This document shows, piece after piece, positions 31,471 through 43,297 of a DNA stretch of 64,000 nt (position 1 is its first letter; every line of letters starts with the position of its first letter). The notes under the pieces were generated by a model. That model was not told the origin of the DNA, did no database searches, and saw only the letters and a list, made by a program, of their open reading frames with translations. This stretch comes from an uncultured Alsobacter sp. (GTDB lineage: Bacteria; Pseudomonadota; Alphaproteobacteria; Rhizobiales; Beijerinckiaceae): assembly GCF_945952055.1 (NCBI RefSeq), contig NZ_CAMFHB010000011.1, positions 86,657 through 150,656 of the forward strand, in the 5' to 3' direction. The translations under genes and the position numbers were made by a program.

Positions 31471-32214
31471 TCAGAACTTGTAGGCCAGGCCCGCCCTCAC
31501 CAGGTCCTGGCTCGCCCGGAAGCGGTCGTGATCGCTGCCCGCCGTGGTCACGCCATCCACCGTCAAGGTCGCCGCCCGGGTGCGGCTGCGGGATCCGAAG
31601 TCCATGTGGAGATACTCGATCCGGGCGATGGCGTGTTCGGTGATGGCGTAGTCGAGCCCCAGGCCGGCCGCCCAGCCGATCGTGTTGCCGTCCGGCGGCG
31701 GGTCGTAGGTCCCGTTGACGGAACGCATGCGGGGCTGGCCGTAGGCGATGCCCAACGTGCCGAACACCAGGAGCCGGCCGAACGCGTAGCCGGCGCGCGC
31801 CCGCGCGCTGCCACTGACATCGTTGGAATAGCGCATCTTCAGGGTGCCGCCGGGTCCGGTCAGGTTCGAGTCGACGGATCCGCTGCGCAGCGTGGCGTCG
31901 ACCTCGACGCCGGTGACGATGCTCCCGAAGCTGCGGTTCCACCCCCCGTAGAGCCCGCCGCCGAACGAACTGCGGTTCACCTTCGCCGCATACGGCTCGG
32001 CGGCCGCCATGCCGCTCACGAACCAGCTGTAGTCGAGGCGGCTCGCGTCCAGCATTAGGCTGGCATGGACGCCCGCATAGGGTCCCTCCCAGAAGAACAC
32101 GTCGTCGGGCGGCACGGTCGGCGGAATTGGCCCTGTCGGCAGGTCCGCTCCCTGAACCGTGATGGGCAGGAGGCATGCCAGGGCTGTCGCCCACGCGAGG
32201 TGTCGCGGCGTCAT
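31471..32214 (-). CDS. Outer-membrane beta-barrel porin-like protein (Omp25/31 type)
   Basis: 247 residues. Signal peptide MTPRHLAWATALACLLPITV with cleavage near VQGADLP. The mature chain starts with WEGPYAGVHASL, the first strand typical of Omp25/Omp31 proteins, contains alternating strands (GGLYGGWNRSFGSIVTGVEVD; RARAGYAFGRLLVFGTLGIAYG shown in part) and ends LVRAGLAYKF, the C-terminal aromatic BAM signal. Probably an eight-stranded barrel. The ATG at 32214 is preceded by AAGGAT. Diverges from carB. Confidence 0.87.
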   Translation of the reverse strand: MTPRHLAWATALACLLPITVQGADLPTGPIPPTVPPDDVFFWEGPYAGVHASLMLDASRLDYSWFVSGMAAAEPYAAKVNRSSFGGGLYGGWNRSFGSIVTGVEVDATLRSGSVDSNLTGPGGTLKMRYSNDVSGSARARAGYAFGRLLVFGTLGIAYGQPRMRSVNGTYDPPPDGNTIGWAAGLGLDYAITEHAIARIEYLHMDFGSRSRTRAATLTVDGVTTAGSDHDRFRASQDLVRAGLAYKF

Positions 32215-32597
32215 GAGAACGATCCTTCGGGATGCGGTGGGCAAGCCGGAGCAGGATTCCCCATGATCGAGGCCACCGAAACGGTGCGGTGGTTGCGTTT
32301 GCCGCAATTCCACCGCCTCGGGAGGTTGTATGAGCTCACAGGCCTCCAGCAGGGGCCGTGCCGTTTCCGCTTTTCTCACTCCCGATTCTCGTCTAGGACA
32401 TCGCGACTTCAGCACGAAGTCATGGCGCGTCGTCTCCAGCCGGGTCCGAGAGGGCAGGGCGGGATGCATCGGCGCGCTGCAGGGCCGGCAGCGGCCCTTT
32501 TTTGTACCCCGGCGCGCTGCGTCAGACCGGACGACCGCTGCTGCGGCCGGGCGGTGCGCCCCTCCGGCGCCGGGCAAGACAGGATACGAAGAGCGAC
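32215..32597. other. Divergent control region between the OMP gene and carB
   Basis: 383 bases with no gene of its own. The right half is a long carB leader: a GGGAGG ribosome-like site precedes an ATG at 32330, but that frame runs out of phase through carB and looks like a GC-rich shadow. A small intrinsic-terminator-like hairpin occurs at 32481-32503, about 95 bases before carB. The carB and OMP promoters must lie here but I could not assign them. Confidence 0.45.
32481..32503 (+). terminator. Terminator-like hairpin in the carB leader
   Basis: AGGGCC (32481-32486) pairs with GGCCCT (32493-32498) around a 6-base loop, followed by six T. It lies inside the probable carB leader, so it may attenuate carB or end a short leader RNA; the stem is only 6 base pairs, so it is weaker than the dnaG terminator. 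Confidence 0.5.
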
Positions 32598-35500
32598 ATG
32601 CCGAAGCGGACAGACATTTCCACCATCCTCATCGTCGGCGCCGGTCCCATCGTGATCGGCCAGGCATGCGAGTTCGATTATTCGGGCACGCAGGCGGTCA
32701 AGGCGCTGAAGGAGGAGGGGTACCGCATCGTCCTGGTCAATTCGAACCCCGCGACGATCATGACCGATCCGAACATGGCGGATCGAACCTATATCGAGCC
32801 GATCACGCCCGAGATCGTGGCCAAGATCATCGAGAAGGAGCGCCACGCGGTCCCCGGCGGCTTCGCGCTGCTGCCCACCATGGGCGGTCAGACGGCCCTC
32901 AACTGCGCGCTGTCGCTCAAGAAGATGGGCACGCTCGAACAGTTCGACGTGGAGATGATCGGCGCCACGGCGGAGGCGATCGACAAGGCGGAGGATCGCG
33001 AGCTTTTCCGCAACGCGATGACCAAGATCGGTCTCGAAACGCCGCGCTCCCACCAGATCAAGACGCTGGCCGGCGCGCTCGACGCGCTCAACGACATCGG
33101 CCTGCCGGCCATCATCCGGCCGTCCTTCACGATGGGCGGGACCGGCGGCGGCATCGCCTACAACAAGGCCGAGTTCATCGAGATCGTCGAGCGCGGCATC
33201 GACGCCTCGCCCACCAACGAGGTGCTGATCGAGGAGAGCGTGCTCGGCTGGAAGGAGTTCGAGATGGAGGTCGTCCGCGACAAGGCGGACAACTGCATCA
33301 TCGTCTGCTCCATCGAGAACATCGACCCGATGGGCGTCCACACGGGCGACAGCATCACCATCGCGCCGGCGCTGACGCTGACCGACAAGGAATACCAGAT
33401 CATGCGCGACGCCTCGCTGGCGGTGCTGCGCGAAATCGGCGTCGAGACGGGCGGATCCAACGTGCAGTTCGCGGTCAATCCCGAGAACGGCCGCATGATC
33501 GTCATCGAGATGAACCCGCGCGTGTCGCGCTCCTCGGCGCTGGCCTCCAAGGCGACGGGCTTCCCGATCGCCAAGGTCGCGGCCAAGCTCGCCGTCGGCT
33601 ACACCCTCGACGAGATCGCCAACGACATCACGGGCGGCGCGACGCCGGCCTCGTTCGAACCGACGATCGACTACATCGTCACCAAGATCCCGCGCTTCGC
33701 CTTCGAGAAATTCCCGGGCGCCGAGCACACGCTCACCACCTCCATGAAGTCGGTGGGCGAGGCGATGGCCATCGGCAGGACCTTCCAGGAATCCCTGCAG
33801 AAGGCGCTGCGCTCGCTCGAGACGGGCCTCACCGGCCTCGACGAGATCGAGATCGAGGGTCTGGGCCAGGGCGACGACAAGAACGCCATCCGCGCGGCGC
33901 TTGGCACCCCCACGCCCGACCGGCTCCTCAAGGTCGTGCAGGCGATGCGGCTCGGCTTCGACGTCGAGCAGGTCTACCAGGCCTGCAAGATCGACAAGTG
34001 GTTCCTGAACCAGATCGCCGCGATCGTCGAGGTCGAGGACAAGGTGAAGGCCCTCGGCCTGCCGACGACGGCGGGGGCCTTCCGGCAGCTGAAGAGCATG
34101 GGCTTCTCCGACGCGCGCCTCGCGGTGCTCGCCAAGCTCTCCGAGGCCGAGGTGACGAAGCGGCGCCGCGCGCTCGACGTGCGCCCGGTGTTCAAGCGGA
34201 TCGACACCTGCGCCGCCGAGTTCGCCTCGCCGACGGCCTACATGTACTCGACCTATGCGCCGCCCTTCGCGGGCGGCCTCGCCGACGAGGCGCGCCCGAG
34301 CGATCGCAAGAAGATCGTCATCCTGGGCGGCGGGCCGAACCGCATCGGGCAGGGCATCGAGTTCGACTACTGCTGCTGCCACGCCTGCTTCGCGCTGTCG
34401 GACGCGGGCTTCGAGACCATCATGGTCAACTGCAACCCGGAAACGGTGTCGACCGACTACGACACCTCCGACCGGCTCTATTTCGAGCCGCTGACGGCCG
34501 AGGACGTCATCGAAATCCTTCACAAGGAGAAGGAGAACGGCACGCTTCTCGGCGTCATCGTGCAGTTCGGCGGCCAGACACCGCTCAAGCTCGCCAAGGC
34601 CCTGGAGAGCGCCGGCATCCCGATCCTGGGAACCTCGCCGGACGCCATCGACCTCGCCGAGGATCGCGACCGCTTCAAGCGGCTCCTCGACAAGCTGGGC
34701 CTGAAGCAGCCGCAGAACGGGATCGCCTACTCGGTCGAGCAGAGCCGCCTGGTGATGCAGGACCTGGGGCTGCCGCTCGTCGTGCGTCCTTCCTACGTGC
34801 TCGGTGGCCGGGCCATGGAGATCATCCACGACGAGGCGACGTTCGATCGCTACCTGCTCGGCACGCTGCCGGAGCTGGTGCCCAACGACGTGAAGGCCCG
34901 CTACCCCAACGACAAGACGGGCCAGATCAACATGGTGCTGGGCAAGAACCCGCTCCTGTTCGACCGCTACCTGTCCGACGCGATCGAGGTCGACGTCGAC
35001 TGCCTGAGCGACGGCAAGGACGTGTTCATCGCCGGCATCATGGAGCACATCGAGGAGGCGGGCATCCATTCGGGCGACTCGGCCTGCGCCCTGCCGCCCC
35101 ATTCGCTGAAGCCCGAGATGATCGCGGAACTGGAGCGCCAGACCCGTGAGCTCGCCCTGGCCCTGGACGTGGGCGGTCTGATGAACGTGCAGTACGCCAT
35201 CAAGGACGGAGAGATCTACGTCCTCGAGGTGAACCCGCGCGCCTCGCGGACGGTGCCGTTCGTGGCCAAGGTGGTCGGTGAGCCCATCGCCAAGATCGCC
35301 TCGCGGATCATGGCCGGCGAGAAGCTTCCGAGCTTCGGTCTGAAGGCGAAGACGCTCGACCACATCGGCGTGAAGGAGGCCGTGTTCCCCTTCGCGCGGT
35401 TCCCCGGCGTGGACGTCCTGCTGGGGCCGGAAATGCGCTCCACGGGCGAGGTCATGGGCCTCGACAGCTCGTTCGGCGTGGCCTTCGCCAAGAGCCAGCT

Positions 35501-35930
35501 CGGCGGCGGCACGAAGGTGCCGAAATCCGGAACCGTCTTCGTCTCCATGCGCGACGACGACAAGACGCGGATCCTGCCGAGCATGCGCGTGTTGGCCGAT
35601 CTTGGTTTCCAGATCGTTGCCACCAGCGGGACCCAGCGCTTCCTCGAGGAAAATGGCGTCAAGGCGGCCAAGATCAACAAGGTGCTCGAAGGCCGGCCGC
35701 ACGTCGTCGACGCGATCAAGAACGGCGGAATCCAGCTCGTCTTCAACACCACCGAAGGCAAGCAGGCGCTCACCGACAGTCGCTCCCTGCGCCGGGCAGC
35801 CCTCTTGCATAAGGTGCCGTATTACACCACGCTAGCAGGTGCAGTCGCAGCGGCGCAGGGGATCAAGGCCTATTCGGGCGGGGATCTGGAAGTGCGGGCG
35901 CTGCAGGACTATTTCGGGGTGCGCGACTGA
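32598..35930 (+). CDS. carB: Carbamoyl-phosphate synthase large subunit
   Basis: 1110 residues, full length. Starts [22 protein letters not shown]. Two ATP-grasp halves are seen: the first ([31 protein letters not shown], and the [20 protein letters not shown] loop) and the second beginning near residue 570 ([48 protein letters not shown]). The C-terminal allosteric MGS-like domain follows from about residue 960 ([20 protein letters not shown] shown in part; [15 protein letters not shown]). Makes carbamoyl phosphate from bicarbonate, ATP and ammonia delivered by CarA. Separated from carA by about 2.9 kb. Confidence 0.98.
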   Translation: MPKRTDISTILIVGAGPIVIGQACEFDYSGTQAVKALKEEGYRIVLVNSNPATIMTDPNMADRTYIEPITPEIVAKIIEKERHAVPGGFALLPTMGGQTALNCALSLKKMGTLEQFDVEMIGATAEAIDKAEDRELFRNAMTKIGLETPRSHQIKTLAGALDALNDIGLPAIIRPSFTMGGTGGGIAYNKAEFIEIVERGIDASPTNEVLIEESVLGWKEFEMEVVRDKADNCIIVCSIENIDPMGVHTGDSITIAPALTLTDKEYQIMRDASLAVLREIGVETGGSNVQFAVNPENGRMIVIEMNPRVSRSSALASKATGFPIAKVAAKLAVGYTLDEIANDITGGATPASFEPTIDYIVTKIPRFAFEKFPGAEHTLTTSMKSVGEAMAIGRTFQESLQKALRSLETGLTGLDEIEIEGLGQGDDKNAIRAALGTPTPDRLLKVVQAMRLGFDVEQVYQACKIDKWFLNQIAAIVEVEDKVKALGLPTTAGAFRQLKSMGFSDARLAVLAKLSEAEVTKRRRALDVRPVFKRIDTCAAEFASPTAYMYSTYAPPFAGGLADEARPSDRKKIVILGGGPNRIGQGIEFDYCCCHACFALSDAGFETIMVNCNPETVSTDYDTSDRLYFEPLTAEDVIEILHKEKENGTLLGVIVQFGGQTPLKLAKALESAGIPILGTSPDAIDLAEDRDRFKRLLDKLGLKQPQNGIAYSVEQSRLVMQDLGLPLVVRPSYVLGGRAMEIIHDEATFDRYLLGTLPELVPNDVKARYPNDKTGQINMVLGKNPLLFDRYLSDAIEVDVDCLSDGKDVFIAGIMEHIEEAGIHSGDSACALPPHSLKPEMIAELERQTRELALALDVGGLMNVQYAIKDGEIYVLEVNPRASRTVPFVAKVVGEPIAKIASRIMAGEKLPSFGLKAKTLDHIGVKEAVFPFARFPGVDVLLGPEMRSTGEVMGLDSSFGVAFAKSQLGGGTKVPKSGTVFVSMRDDDKTRILPSMRVLADLGFQIVATSGTQRFLEENGVKAAKINKVLEGRPHVVDAIKNGGIQLVFNTTEGKQALTDSRSLRRAALLHKVPYYTTLAGAVAAAQGIKAYSGGDLEVRALQDYFGVRD

Positions 35931-36044
35931 ACCCAGGGTCGCGCGCCGAGTTTCTGTTGCCCGACGACGCGTCGCCAGGGTGGGCCCGGCTCCAGGCCCA
36001 TGCTGGCTTTCGCGTCGTTTGAACGAGCTGAGACGGATGTGACG

Positions 36045-36518
36045 ATGGACAAGATTCCGATGACTCCCAAGGGTCACAAGGCCCTTGAAGAGGAATTGCG
36101 GTTCCGCCAGCAGGAAGAGCGTCCGCGCATCATCGCCGCCATTTCGGAGGCGCGCTCCCACGGCGACCTGTCGGAAAATGCCGAGTACCACGCGGCGAAG
36201 GAGCAGCAGTCCCTGAACGAGGGCCGCATCGCGGAGCTCGAGGACAAGTTGTCCCGCGCGGAGATCATCGACGTTTCCAAGCTGTCGGGATCGACGATCA
36301 AGTTCGGCGCGACCGTGAAACTCATCGACGAGGACACGGACGAGGAGAAAACCTACCAGATCGTCGGCGACGCCGAGGCCGATGTGAAGTCCGGCAAGGT
36401 TTCGATCTCCTCGCCGATCGCGCGCGCCCTCATCGGCAAGAAGACCGGCGATTCGGTCGAGGTGAACACGCCCGGCGGCGGCAAGAGCTACGAGATCGTC
36501 GATGTCGCGTTCGTTTGA
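36045..36518 (+). CDS. greA: Transcription elongation factor GreA
   Basis: 157 residues. The N-terminal coiled coil holds the acidic tip that reaches RNA polymerase's active site; [20 protein letters not shown] contains the catalytic D/E pair region. The C-terminal FKBP-like domain includes [19 protein letters not shown]. GreA rescues back-tracked polymerase by stimulating transcript cleavage. ATG 36045 gives [10 protein letters not shown], the usual start. Its end overlaps the next gene by 17 bases, linking a secreted protein gene to greA transcription. The carB-greA order is common in Rhizobiales. Confidence 0.97.
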   Translation: MDKIPMTPKGHKALEEELRFRQQEERPRIIAAISEARSHGDLSENAEYHAAKEQQSLNEGRIAELEDKLSRAEIIDVSKLSGSTIKFGATVKLIDEDTDEEKTYQIVGDAEADVKSGKVSISSPIARALIGKKTGDSVEVNTPGGGKSYEIVDVAFV

Positions 36519-37005
36519 CAGGCGCGCCGTGCTCGGTGCGGCGGCCGGGCTCCTGGCCTCGGCCGCGCTTCCGGCCCAGGCGGCCGGCCAGCGCTTCAGC
36601 CGCATCGTCGTCGACGTCGAGCCGCTGCGGGCCAAGGGCCTCGGCGGCTTCGCCGAGACGGTCAGCGCCACTCTGGGACCCGCGCTGGCGACCGAGTTCG
36701 CCGGTGCCGTGGATCCGCGGGACCGGTCCGCGCCGATGCTCGTCGTGCGCGTCGACTCCGTCATGCTGAACGGCAATCTCAATGGCGGGGACGGTCGCCA
36801 CAGCGGCAAATTCGGCGTGACCGACTACATGGAGGGCGCGGGCCTCGTCGTCGCCAACGGCAAGGTTCTGGCGCAATATCCGGTGCTCGGGGCCTATGAC
36901 AACGTGATGGGCCCTGCCGTCATGGCGCCGAACAATTTCGCGGTTCGCCTCAAGGCGCTGAGCGCCTTCTACGCGGGCTGGATGCGCCGCAAGGTCGGCG
37001 CCTGA
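36502..37005 (+). CDS. Secreted protein of unknown function, Tat-like signal
   Basis: 167 residues. N terminus [20 protein letters not shown] carries an RR followed by a hydrophobic core and a PAQAAG cleavage site, so Tat or Sec export. The mature part ([19 protein letters not shown]... [18 protein letters not shown]... [20 protein letters not shown]) resembles small periplasmic proteins of Rhizobiales without assigned function. The start lies inside greA (17-base overlap), so translation is coupled to greA. Convergent with the Lrp gene. Confidence 0.75.
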   Translation: MSRSFDRRAVLGAAAGLLASAALPAQAAGQRFSRIVVDVEPLRAKGLGGFAETVSATLGPALATEFAGAVDPRDRSAPMLVVRVDSVMLNGNLNGGDGRHSGKFGVTDYMEGAGLVVANGKVLAQYPVLGAYDNVMGPAVMAPNNFAVRLKALSAFYAGWMRRKVGA

Positions 37006-37010
37006 TCCCA

Positions 37011-37472
37011 TCAGACAGGGGCGATCGGTTCGTCCTTGACCTTTTCCAGGGCGATGGCCGTGCGGATCGTCCGCACGTTCGGCAGGGCCGTCAGTTCGGC
37101 GACGATCGCCTGAAACGCCCTGAGATCCTCGGCGACACCCTTCAGCATGAAGTCGATGTCGCCCGACAGCGTCCAGCACTCGCGGATGGCGCTCCAGTCC
37201 CTGATCTGCTGACGGAACTGTTCCAGGTCGGCCTCCGCCTGGCTCGCCAGGTGGACGAAAGCGAAGAACACCACGTCGAAGCCGAGCTGCTTCTCGTCCA
37301 CGAGGGCGCGATAGCCCGTGATGATGCCGCGGTCCTCGAGCGCACGGACGCGCCGCAGGCTGGGCGGTGCGGAAATCCCGAGCCGGCGTGCCAGCTCGAC
37401 ATTGGTCATGCGGCCATCCGCCTGAAGCTCGCGGAGGATCCTGAGGTCTGTTTCGTCGGGTGAGGACGTCAA
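37011..37472 (-). CDS. Lrp/AsnC family transcriptional regulator
   Basis: About 153 residues. HTH near the N terminus: DETDLRILRELQADGRMTN then VELARRLGISAPPSLRRVRALEDRGII. The C-terminal RAM effector domain follows (FDVVFFAFVHLAS, WTLSGDIDFMLKGVAEDLRAF, TAIALEKVKDE). Lrp-type proteins bind amino acids and act as local activators or repressors. No ATG exists; the TTG at 37472 gives the standard length, while a GTG at 37544 would add 24 atypical residues. The target is unknown; the divergent neighbour is the ELM1-like gene. Confidence 0.85.
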   Translation of the reverse strand: MTSSPDETDLRILRELQADGRMTNVELARRLGISAPPSLRRVRALEDRGIITGYRALVDEKQLGFDVVFFAFVHLASQAEADLEQFRQQIRDWSAIRECWTLSGDIDFMLKGVAEDLRAFQAIVAELTALPNVRTIRTAIALEKVKDEPIAPV

Positions 37473-37596
37473 GGCGGGGTCCCGGGGCAGAGTCGTGCCC
37501 TGTTTACCCGGAGCAGGCCCCGGCGGACAGGCCCGAAGGTGCACAAAGTGAAGCCGGCCCTGCCCAAGCTCCGTTCCAGCGTGCTAGACCGGATCC

Positions 37597-39616
<2,020 letters not shown>

Positions 39617-39617
<1 letters not shown>

Positions 39618-40534
39618 TGCCCTTATCCACCCTGACCTCGAGCCTCGACTGGGACAAGGTCCGCATCTTCTACACCGCGGCGGAGGCCGGCAGCTTCACC
39701 CATGCGGGTGACGCGCTCGCCCTCAGCCAGTCCGCCGTGAGCCGTCAGGTCGGTGCCCTCGAGCGCGACCTCGGTGTGCCGCTCTTTCACCGCCACGCGC
39801 GCGGCCTCATCCTGACCGAGCAGGGCGAACAGCTTTTCCGCACGGCCAAGGAGATGATGCTCAAGCTCGAGGCGACGCGCGCCCGGCTGACGGACAGCCG
39901 CGAGCACCCCAACGGCGAGCTGCGCGTCACCACGGCGAACGGCATCGGGCAGAACTGGCTCACGCCGCGCCTGGGCGAATTCCTGGACCTCTACCCGGAG
40001 GTCCGGCTGCAGTTGATCCTCACCGATGAGGAACTCGACCTGTCGATGCGCGAGGCCGATGTCGCCATCCGGCTGCGCCAGCCGCAGCAGGGCGACCTGA
40101 TCCAGCGCAAGCTCTTCACGGTGCATTTCCACGTCTACGCGTCGCAGGACTACATCAAGGGTCATGGCGCGCCGAAGGACCTGTCCGAGATCGACGAGCA
40201 CCGCATCCTCACCTTCGGCGGCCCCACGCCGGCCTACCTGCTGGACGTGCACTGGCTGACCACGGTGGGACGCGACGCGCGCCACCCGCGCCAGGCGGCG
40301 CTCACCGTCAACAACATCACGGCGCTCAAGAAGGCCGTGGAACGCGGTGTCGGAATCGCGGTGTTGCCGGACTACCTCGTCGAGGCGAACTCCAACCTCG
40401 TGCAGGTGCTCAACCAAAACGACATGCCGTCGCTCGACACCTATCTCGTCTATCCCGAGGAGATGAAGTCGGTCGCGCGCGTGCAGGTGTTCAGGGACTT
40501 CCTCGTCTCCAAGGCCCAGCGCTGGACCTACTGA
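39617..40534 (+). CDS. lsrB: LysR-family regulator of the LsrB/VtlR type
   Basis: 305 residues. N-terminal winged HTH: VRIFYTAAEAGSFTHAGDAL, then SQSAVSRQVGALERDLGVPL. The effector domain begins GELRVTTANGIGQNWLTPRL. Assignment to LsrB (Sinorhizobium) / VtlR (Brucella, Agrobacterium) rests on sequence style, coupling to trxB and the small RNA directly downstream, which in those genera is abcR and is controlled by this regulator. LsrB of Sinorhizobium is described as a redox-sensing protein using cysteines, but this protein contains no cysteine at all. The ATG overlaps the trxB stop. Confidence 0.88.
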
Positions 40535-40611
40535 CCGCCGGTGCAAGGCCTGCGAGAGAAGTGATAACGGCAGGGTTGCACATTTGCATGCCTGTCATGA
40601 GCGCAGTTGCA

Positions 40612-40640
40612 TTGCCCGCAGACGTCCTGCACCGCATATA
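40612..40640 (+). promoter_or_regulatory. Promoter of the AbcR-like small RNA
   Basis: TTGCCC (40612-40617) and CATATA (40635-40640) with a 17-base spacer. Upstream, TTGCA occurs three times (40576, 40584, 40607), a possible binding region for the adjacent LysR regulator. Transcription would start about 40647. Confidence 0.6.
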
Positions 40641-40646
40641 CGGGGC

Positions 40647-40781
40647 GGTTCCGGTCGTGAGCTCCACCATCCCCTCCCGGTGTTGAGGTCACGTTGGACC
40701 GTTCCCCTCTGGACGGTTTTCGGGTTTCGATCCGGAACAGATCCAATAGGCCGGGCGCCCTAGGCACCCGGCCTTTTTTTT
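40647..40781 (+). ncRNA. abcR: AbcR-like (alpha-r15 family) regulatory small RNA
   Basis: About 135 bases between a good promoter and a strong terminator, with no reading frame. It contains two pyrimidine-rich anti-Shine-Dalgarno type stretches: CATCCCCTCCCGG (about 40668-40680) and TTCCCCTCT in the loop of an ACCGT/ACGGT hairpin (40698-40717). In Rhizobiales the trans-acting sRNAs AbcR1/AbcR2, which silence ABC-transporter mRNAs, lie directly downstream of lsrB/vtlR, the same place as here. Family membership is inferred from position, terminator and CU-rich motifs, not from an alignment. Only one copy is seen. Confidence 0.7.
40749..40781 (+). terminator. Intrinsic terminator of the AbcR-like RNA
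   Basis: GGCCGGG (40749-40755) pairs with CCCGGCC (40767-40773), with further pairing inside the loop, followed by eight T. One of the strongest terminators in the window. Confidence 0.92.
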
Positions 40782-40856
40782 GTCCCGGCGCAAGCCCGCC
40801 CGCCGCCCTCAGTGCGTGTGAACCTTTGGCCAGTCCAGCTTGCGCCACCCTCTCCG

Positions 40857-40943
40857 CGTCATGGCCGGGCTTGGCCCGGCCACCCACGACTTGTGAACGG
40901 CCCCGGCAAAGTCGTGGGTCCCCGGGCCAAGCCCGGGGATGAC
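40857..40943. repeat. Palindromic intergenic repeat (family A, copy 4)
   Basis: CGTCATGGCCGGGCTTGGCC begins the left half, then CACCCACGACTT, a spacer, AAGTCGTGGGT, and the right half ending GGGCCAAGCCCGGGGATGAC. Well preserved and nearly perfectly inverted. Its flanks (GTGTGAACC...CCAGTCCAG before it; GACTGCTAGTC after it) resemble those of the copy at 15811, so the mobile or amplified unit is probably about 150-200 bases. Lies between the sRNA and the EF-G-like gene. Confidence 0.87.
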
Positions 40944-41001
40944 GGCTGAGAGATGGGCATGAACGGGACTGCTAGTCCCGCGGCCAAAGATTCCCAGCCT
41001 C

Positions 41002-43074
41002 TCAATGCCGGGCGGCCGCGACCTTGCGGACGACGGCGTCGGCTGGCTTTCCGGCGAGTTCGGCCAGATGGTCGAGCGCGGTCGTGAACGTGCCGACGCC
41101 GGCGGTCGCGGAGCGCAGTTCGACGATCAGGTCGCCGATCTCCGCCTCGGGGATGAGGGCCTTGAGCAGGTCCCATCCGTCCCAGCCCGGACGCGCGTCG
41201 TAGCCGAGGATCTGCCCGCGGCGGGCCGAGATCATCGCGCTCGCCTTCGACATCGCGTCGGTGGGCACGGCGATCTCGACGGCGTGGATCGGCTCGAGCA
41301 GCACGGAGCCGGCCTTGGGGAGCGCCTCGGCCATGGCCAGCCGCGCGGCGGCCCGGAAGGCCATGTCCGAACTGTCGACCGAATGGTAGGAGCCGTCGAG
41401 CAGGGCGACCTGGACATCGACGACGGGGAAGCCGAGGGGGCCCTCGGCGAGGGCCTCGGCAGCGCCGTGCTCGACCGAGGAGATGTACTGCCGCGGCACC
41501 ACCCCGCCGGTGACGCGGTCGACGAACTTGAACCCGCTCCCGCGCGGAAGCGGTTCGATCTCGATCACCACGTCGCCGAACTGGCCGTGGCCGCCCGTCT
41601 GCTTCTTGTGGCGGCCGCGGACCGAGACCTTGTGGCGGATCGTCTCGCGATAGCCCACTGCGGCATCGCGACGGTCGATGGCGACGCCGTAGCGCCCCGA
41701 CAGGCGCTCCAGCGCGACCTTGAGATGCACCTCGCCCTGGCCGGAGAGCCTGAGCTGGCCGCCTTCGCCGCCGTGCTCGACCGCCAGCGAGGGATCCTCC
41801 TCCATCAGCTTGGCCAGCGCCGCATTGAGCCGCACGTCGTCCTTGCGGTCGTGCGTGGCGATGGCGAAGCTGTAGACCGGCTCGGGCGGCGCCACCGATG
41901 CCACCGCCTGCGGCGCCTGGCGACCGATGCCGAAGGTATCGCCGGTGTGGATGCCCTCCAGTCGCCCGAAGGCGAGGACATCCCCCTCGCGGGCCTCGGC
42001 CTCGCGCACGCCGCTGCTTCCCATCAGCCGCTGCACGCCGCCCACGCGCACCTCGCCGCCGCGCGATCCGATGACGGTTTCTCCCTCCTTGACGCTGCCG
42101 CGCAGCACGCGCGCGACGGACAGCTTGCCCCCGTGCGTCGTGTGGATGGTCTTCATCACATGGGCCAGGGCGGGGCCGTCCGCCGGCACGCCCAGCCGCT
42201 CCCGGGTGGACGCGATGCCGGGGGCCTCGTGGCGCAGTGCCTTGAGCAGGCGCGTGATGCCGTTGCCCCGGTCCGCCGAGCCGAACAGCACGGGCACGGC
42301 GTGTCCGTCGCGCAGTTCCTTGCGCAGGTCGTCGAACACCTGGTCGCGCGGCGGCTCGATCTCCTCGATGAGCTCTTCCATGAGCGAGTCATCGTAGTCG
42401 GCGAGGCGCTCGAGCATCGAGAAGCGCGCCTGCCGCTCGCCGCCGAGTTCGTCGGCCGGAATCTCGACCACCTCGCTGGCCGCATGCTCGCGGTAGATGA
42501 AGGCGCGCTCGAGCGCGAGGTCGATGTAGCCGATGGCGATCCCGTCCTTCCAGATGGGGATCTGCCGCAGCAGTAGCGGCGTGCGCGAGGCCTGCTGCAG
42601 CAGCGCGAGGCTGTCCTGGATCCGGCGGCTCGCGCTGTCGATCTTGTTGAGGAACAGGAAGCGCGGGATCCCCGCCTCCTCGAGGTCGCGCAGGATCACC
42701 TGCAGGGCCGGCAGTTTCCGCTCGTCCGTTTCGCAGACCACGATCGCCGCGTCGCAGGCCGGAACGACCGCGCGGGCCTCGGCCGCGAACTCCACCGAGC
42801 CGGGGCAATCGACGAAGGTGAATCGCTCGTCGATGAAGGTCACCGAGGCGACGTTCGGCTCGACCCCGTGGCCGTGGGCCCGGGCTTCGGCGCTGCCGTC
42901 GCCCAGCGTGCTGGCGTCGGCCACGCGCCCGGCGCGTGCGACCGCTCCGGTGCGCTCGAGAATGGCCTCGAGCAGCGTGGTCTTGCCGCTCTGGAAGGGG
43001 CCCACGATGGCAATGCAGCGTGGACCCATGGCTGGTCTTGCGTGAGGAATGCGCTCCAAGCCCGCGTCTCCCAT
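41002..43074 (-). CDS. EF-G-like translational GTPase with altered G motifs
   Basis: 690 residues with the five-domain layout of elongation factor G. The GTP-binding motifs are unusual: G1 reads GPFQSGKT (25-32), G3 reads DCPGS (89-93) where ordinary EF-G has DTPGH, so the catalytic histidine is a serine, and switch I lacks the usual RGITI. G4 NKID (143-146) is normal. Domain IV contains ETIRHKVSVRGRHKKQTGGHGQFGD (key part RGRHKKQTGGHGQFGDV). This is the EF-G-like paralogue of Rhizobiales, distinct from the essential fusA. Role unclear; weak or no GTP hydrolysis is likely by analogy. GGAGG lies 5 bases before the ATG at 43074. Confidence 0.88.
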   Translation of the reverse strand: MGDAGLERIPHARPAMGPRCIAIVGPFQSGKTTLLEAILERTGAVARAGRVADASTLGDGSAEARAHGHGVEPNVASVTFIDERFTFVDCPGSVEFAAEARAVVPACDAAIVVCETDERKLPALQVILRDLEEAGIPRFLFLNKIDSASRRIQDSLALLQQASRTPLLLRQIPIWKDGIAIGYIDLALERAFIYREHAASEVVEIPADELGGERQARFSMLERLADYDDSLMEELIEEIEPPRDQVFDDLRKELRDGHAVPVLFGSADRGNGITRLLKALRHEAPGIASTRERLGVPADGPALAHVMKTIHTTHGGKLSVARVLRGSVKEGETVIGSRGGEVRVGGVQRLMGSSGVREAEAREGDVLAFGRLEGIHTGDTFGIGRQAPQAVASVAPPEPVYSFAIATHDRKDDVRLNAALAKLMEEDPSLAVEHGGEGGQLRLSGQGEVHLKVALERLSGRYGVAIDRRDAAVGYRETIRHKVSVRGRHKKQTGGHGQFGDVVIEIEPLPRGSGFKFVDRVTGGVVPRQYISSVEHGAAEALAEGPLGFPVVDVQVALLDGSYHSVDSSDMAFRAAARLAMAEALPKAGSVLLEPIHAVEIAVPTDAMSKASAMISARRGQILGYDARPGWDGWDLLKALIPEAEIGDLIVELRSATAGVGTFTTALDHLAELAGKPADAVVRKVAAARH

Positions 43075-43297
43075 GATCTCCTCCCGTGGAGTTGGGCGCC
43101 GGCCTGCGGCCGACGTCTATGGACTGTCTGGCCTTATCGCATCGCCGATGCTCGGCCTGTCGCGGGAGGGATGCAAGACATTTCGCGGGCCATCCGGAAA
43201 TCGACGGATGGCCCCGGCCGCGAGCTGCGCACGGAAAAGCCGGCGGCAGCTTGCGCTGCCGCCGGCTCAGCCGACGCCTGGATTTTTCGCCTGGCGA

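Noticed and set aside
32330..35149. Long open frame of 939 codons overlapping carB, with a good ribosome-like site
   Set aside because: It runs out of phase through the whole carB gene and encodes an Arg/Gly/Pro/His-rich chain, the usual shadow in GC-rich coding DNA.
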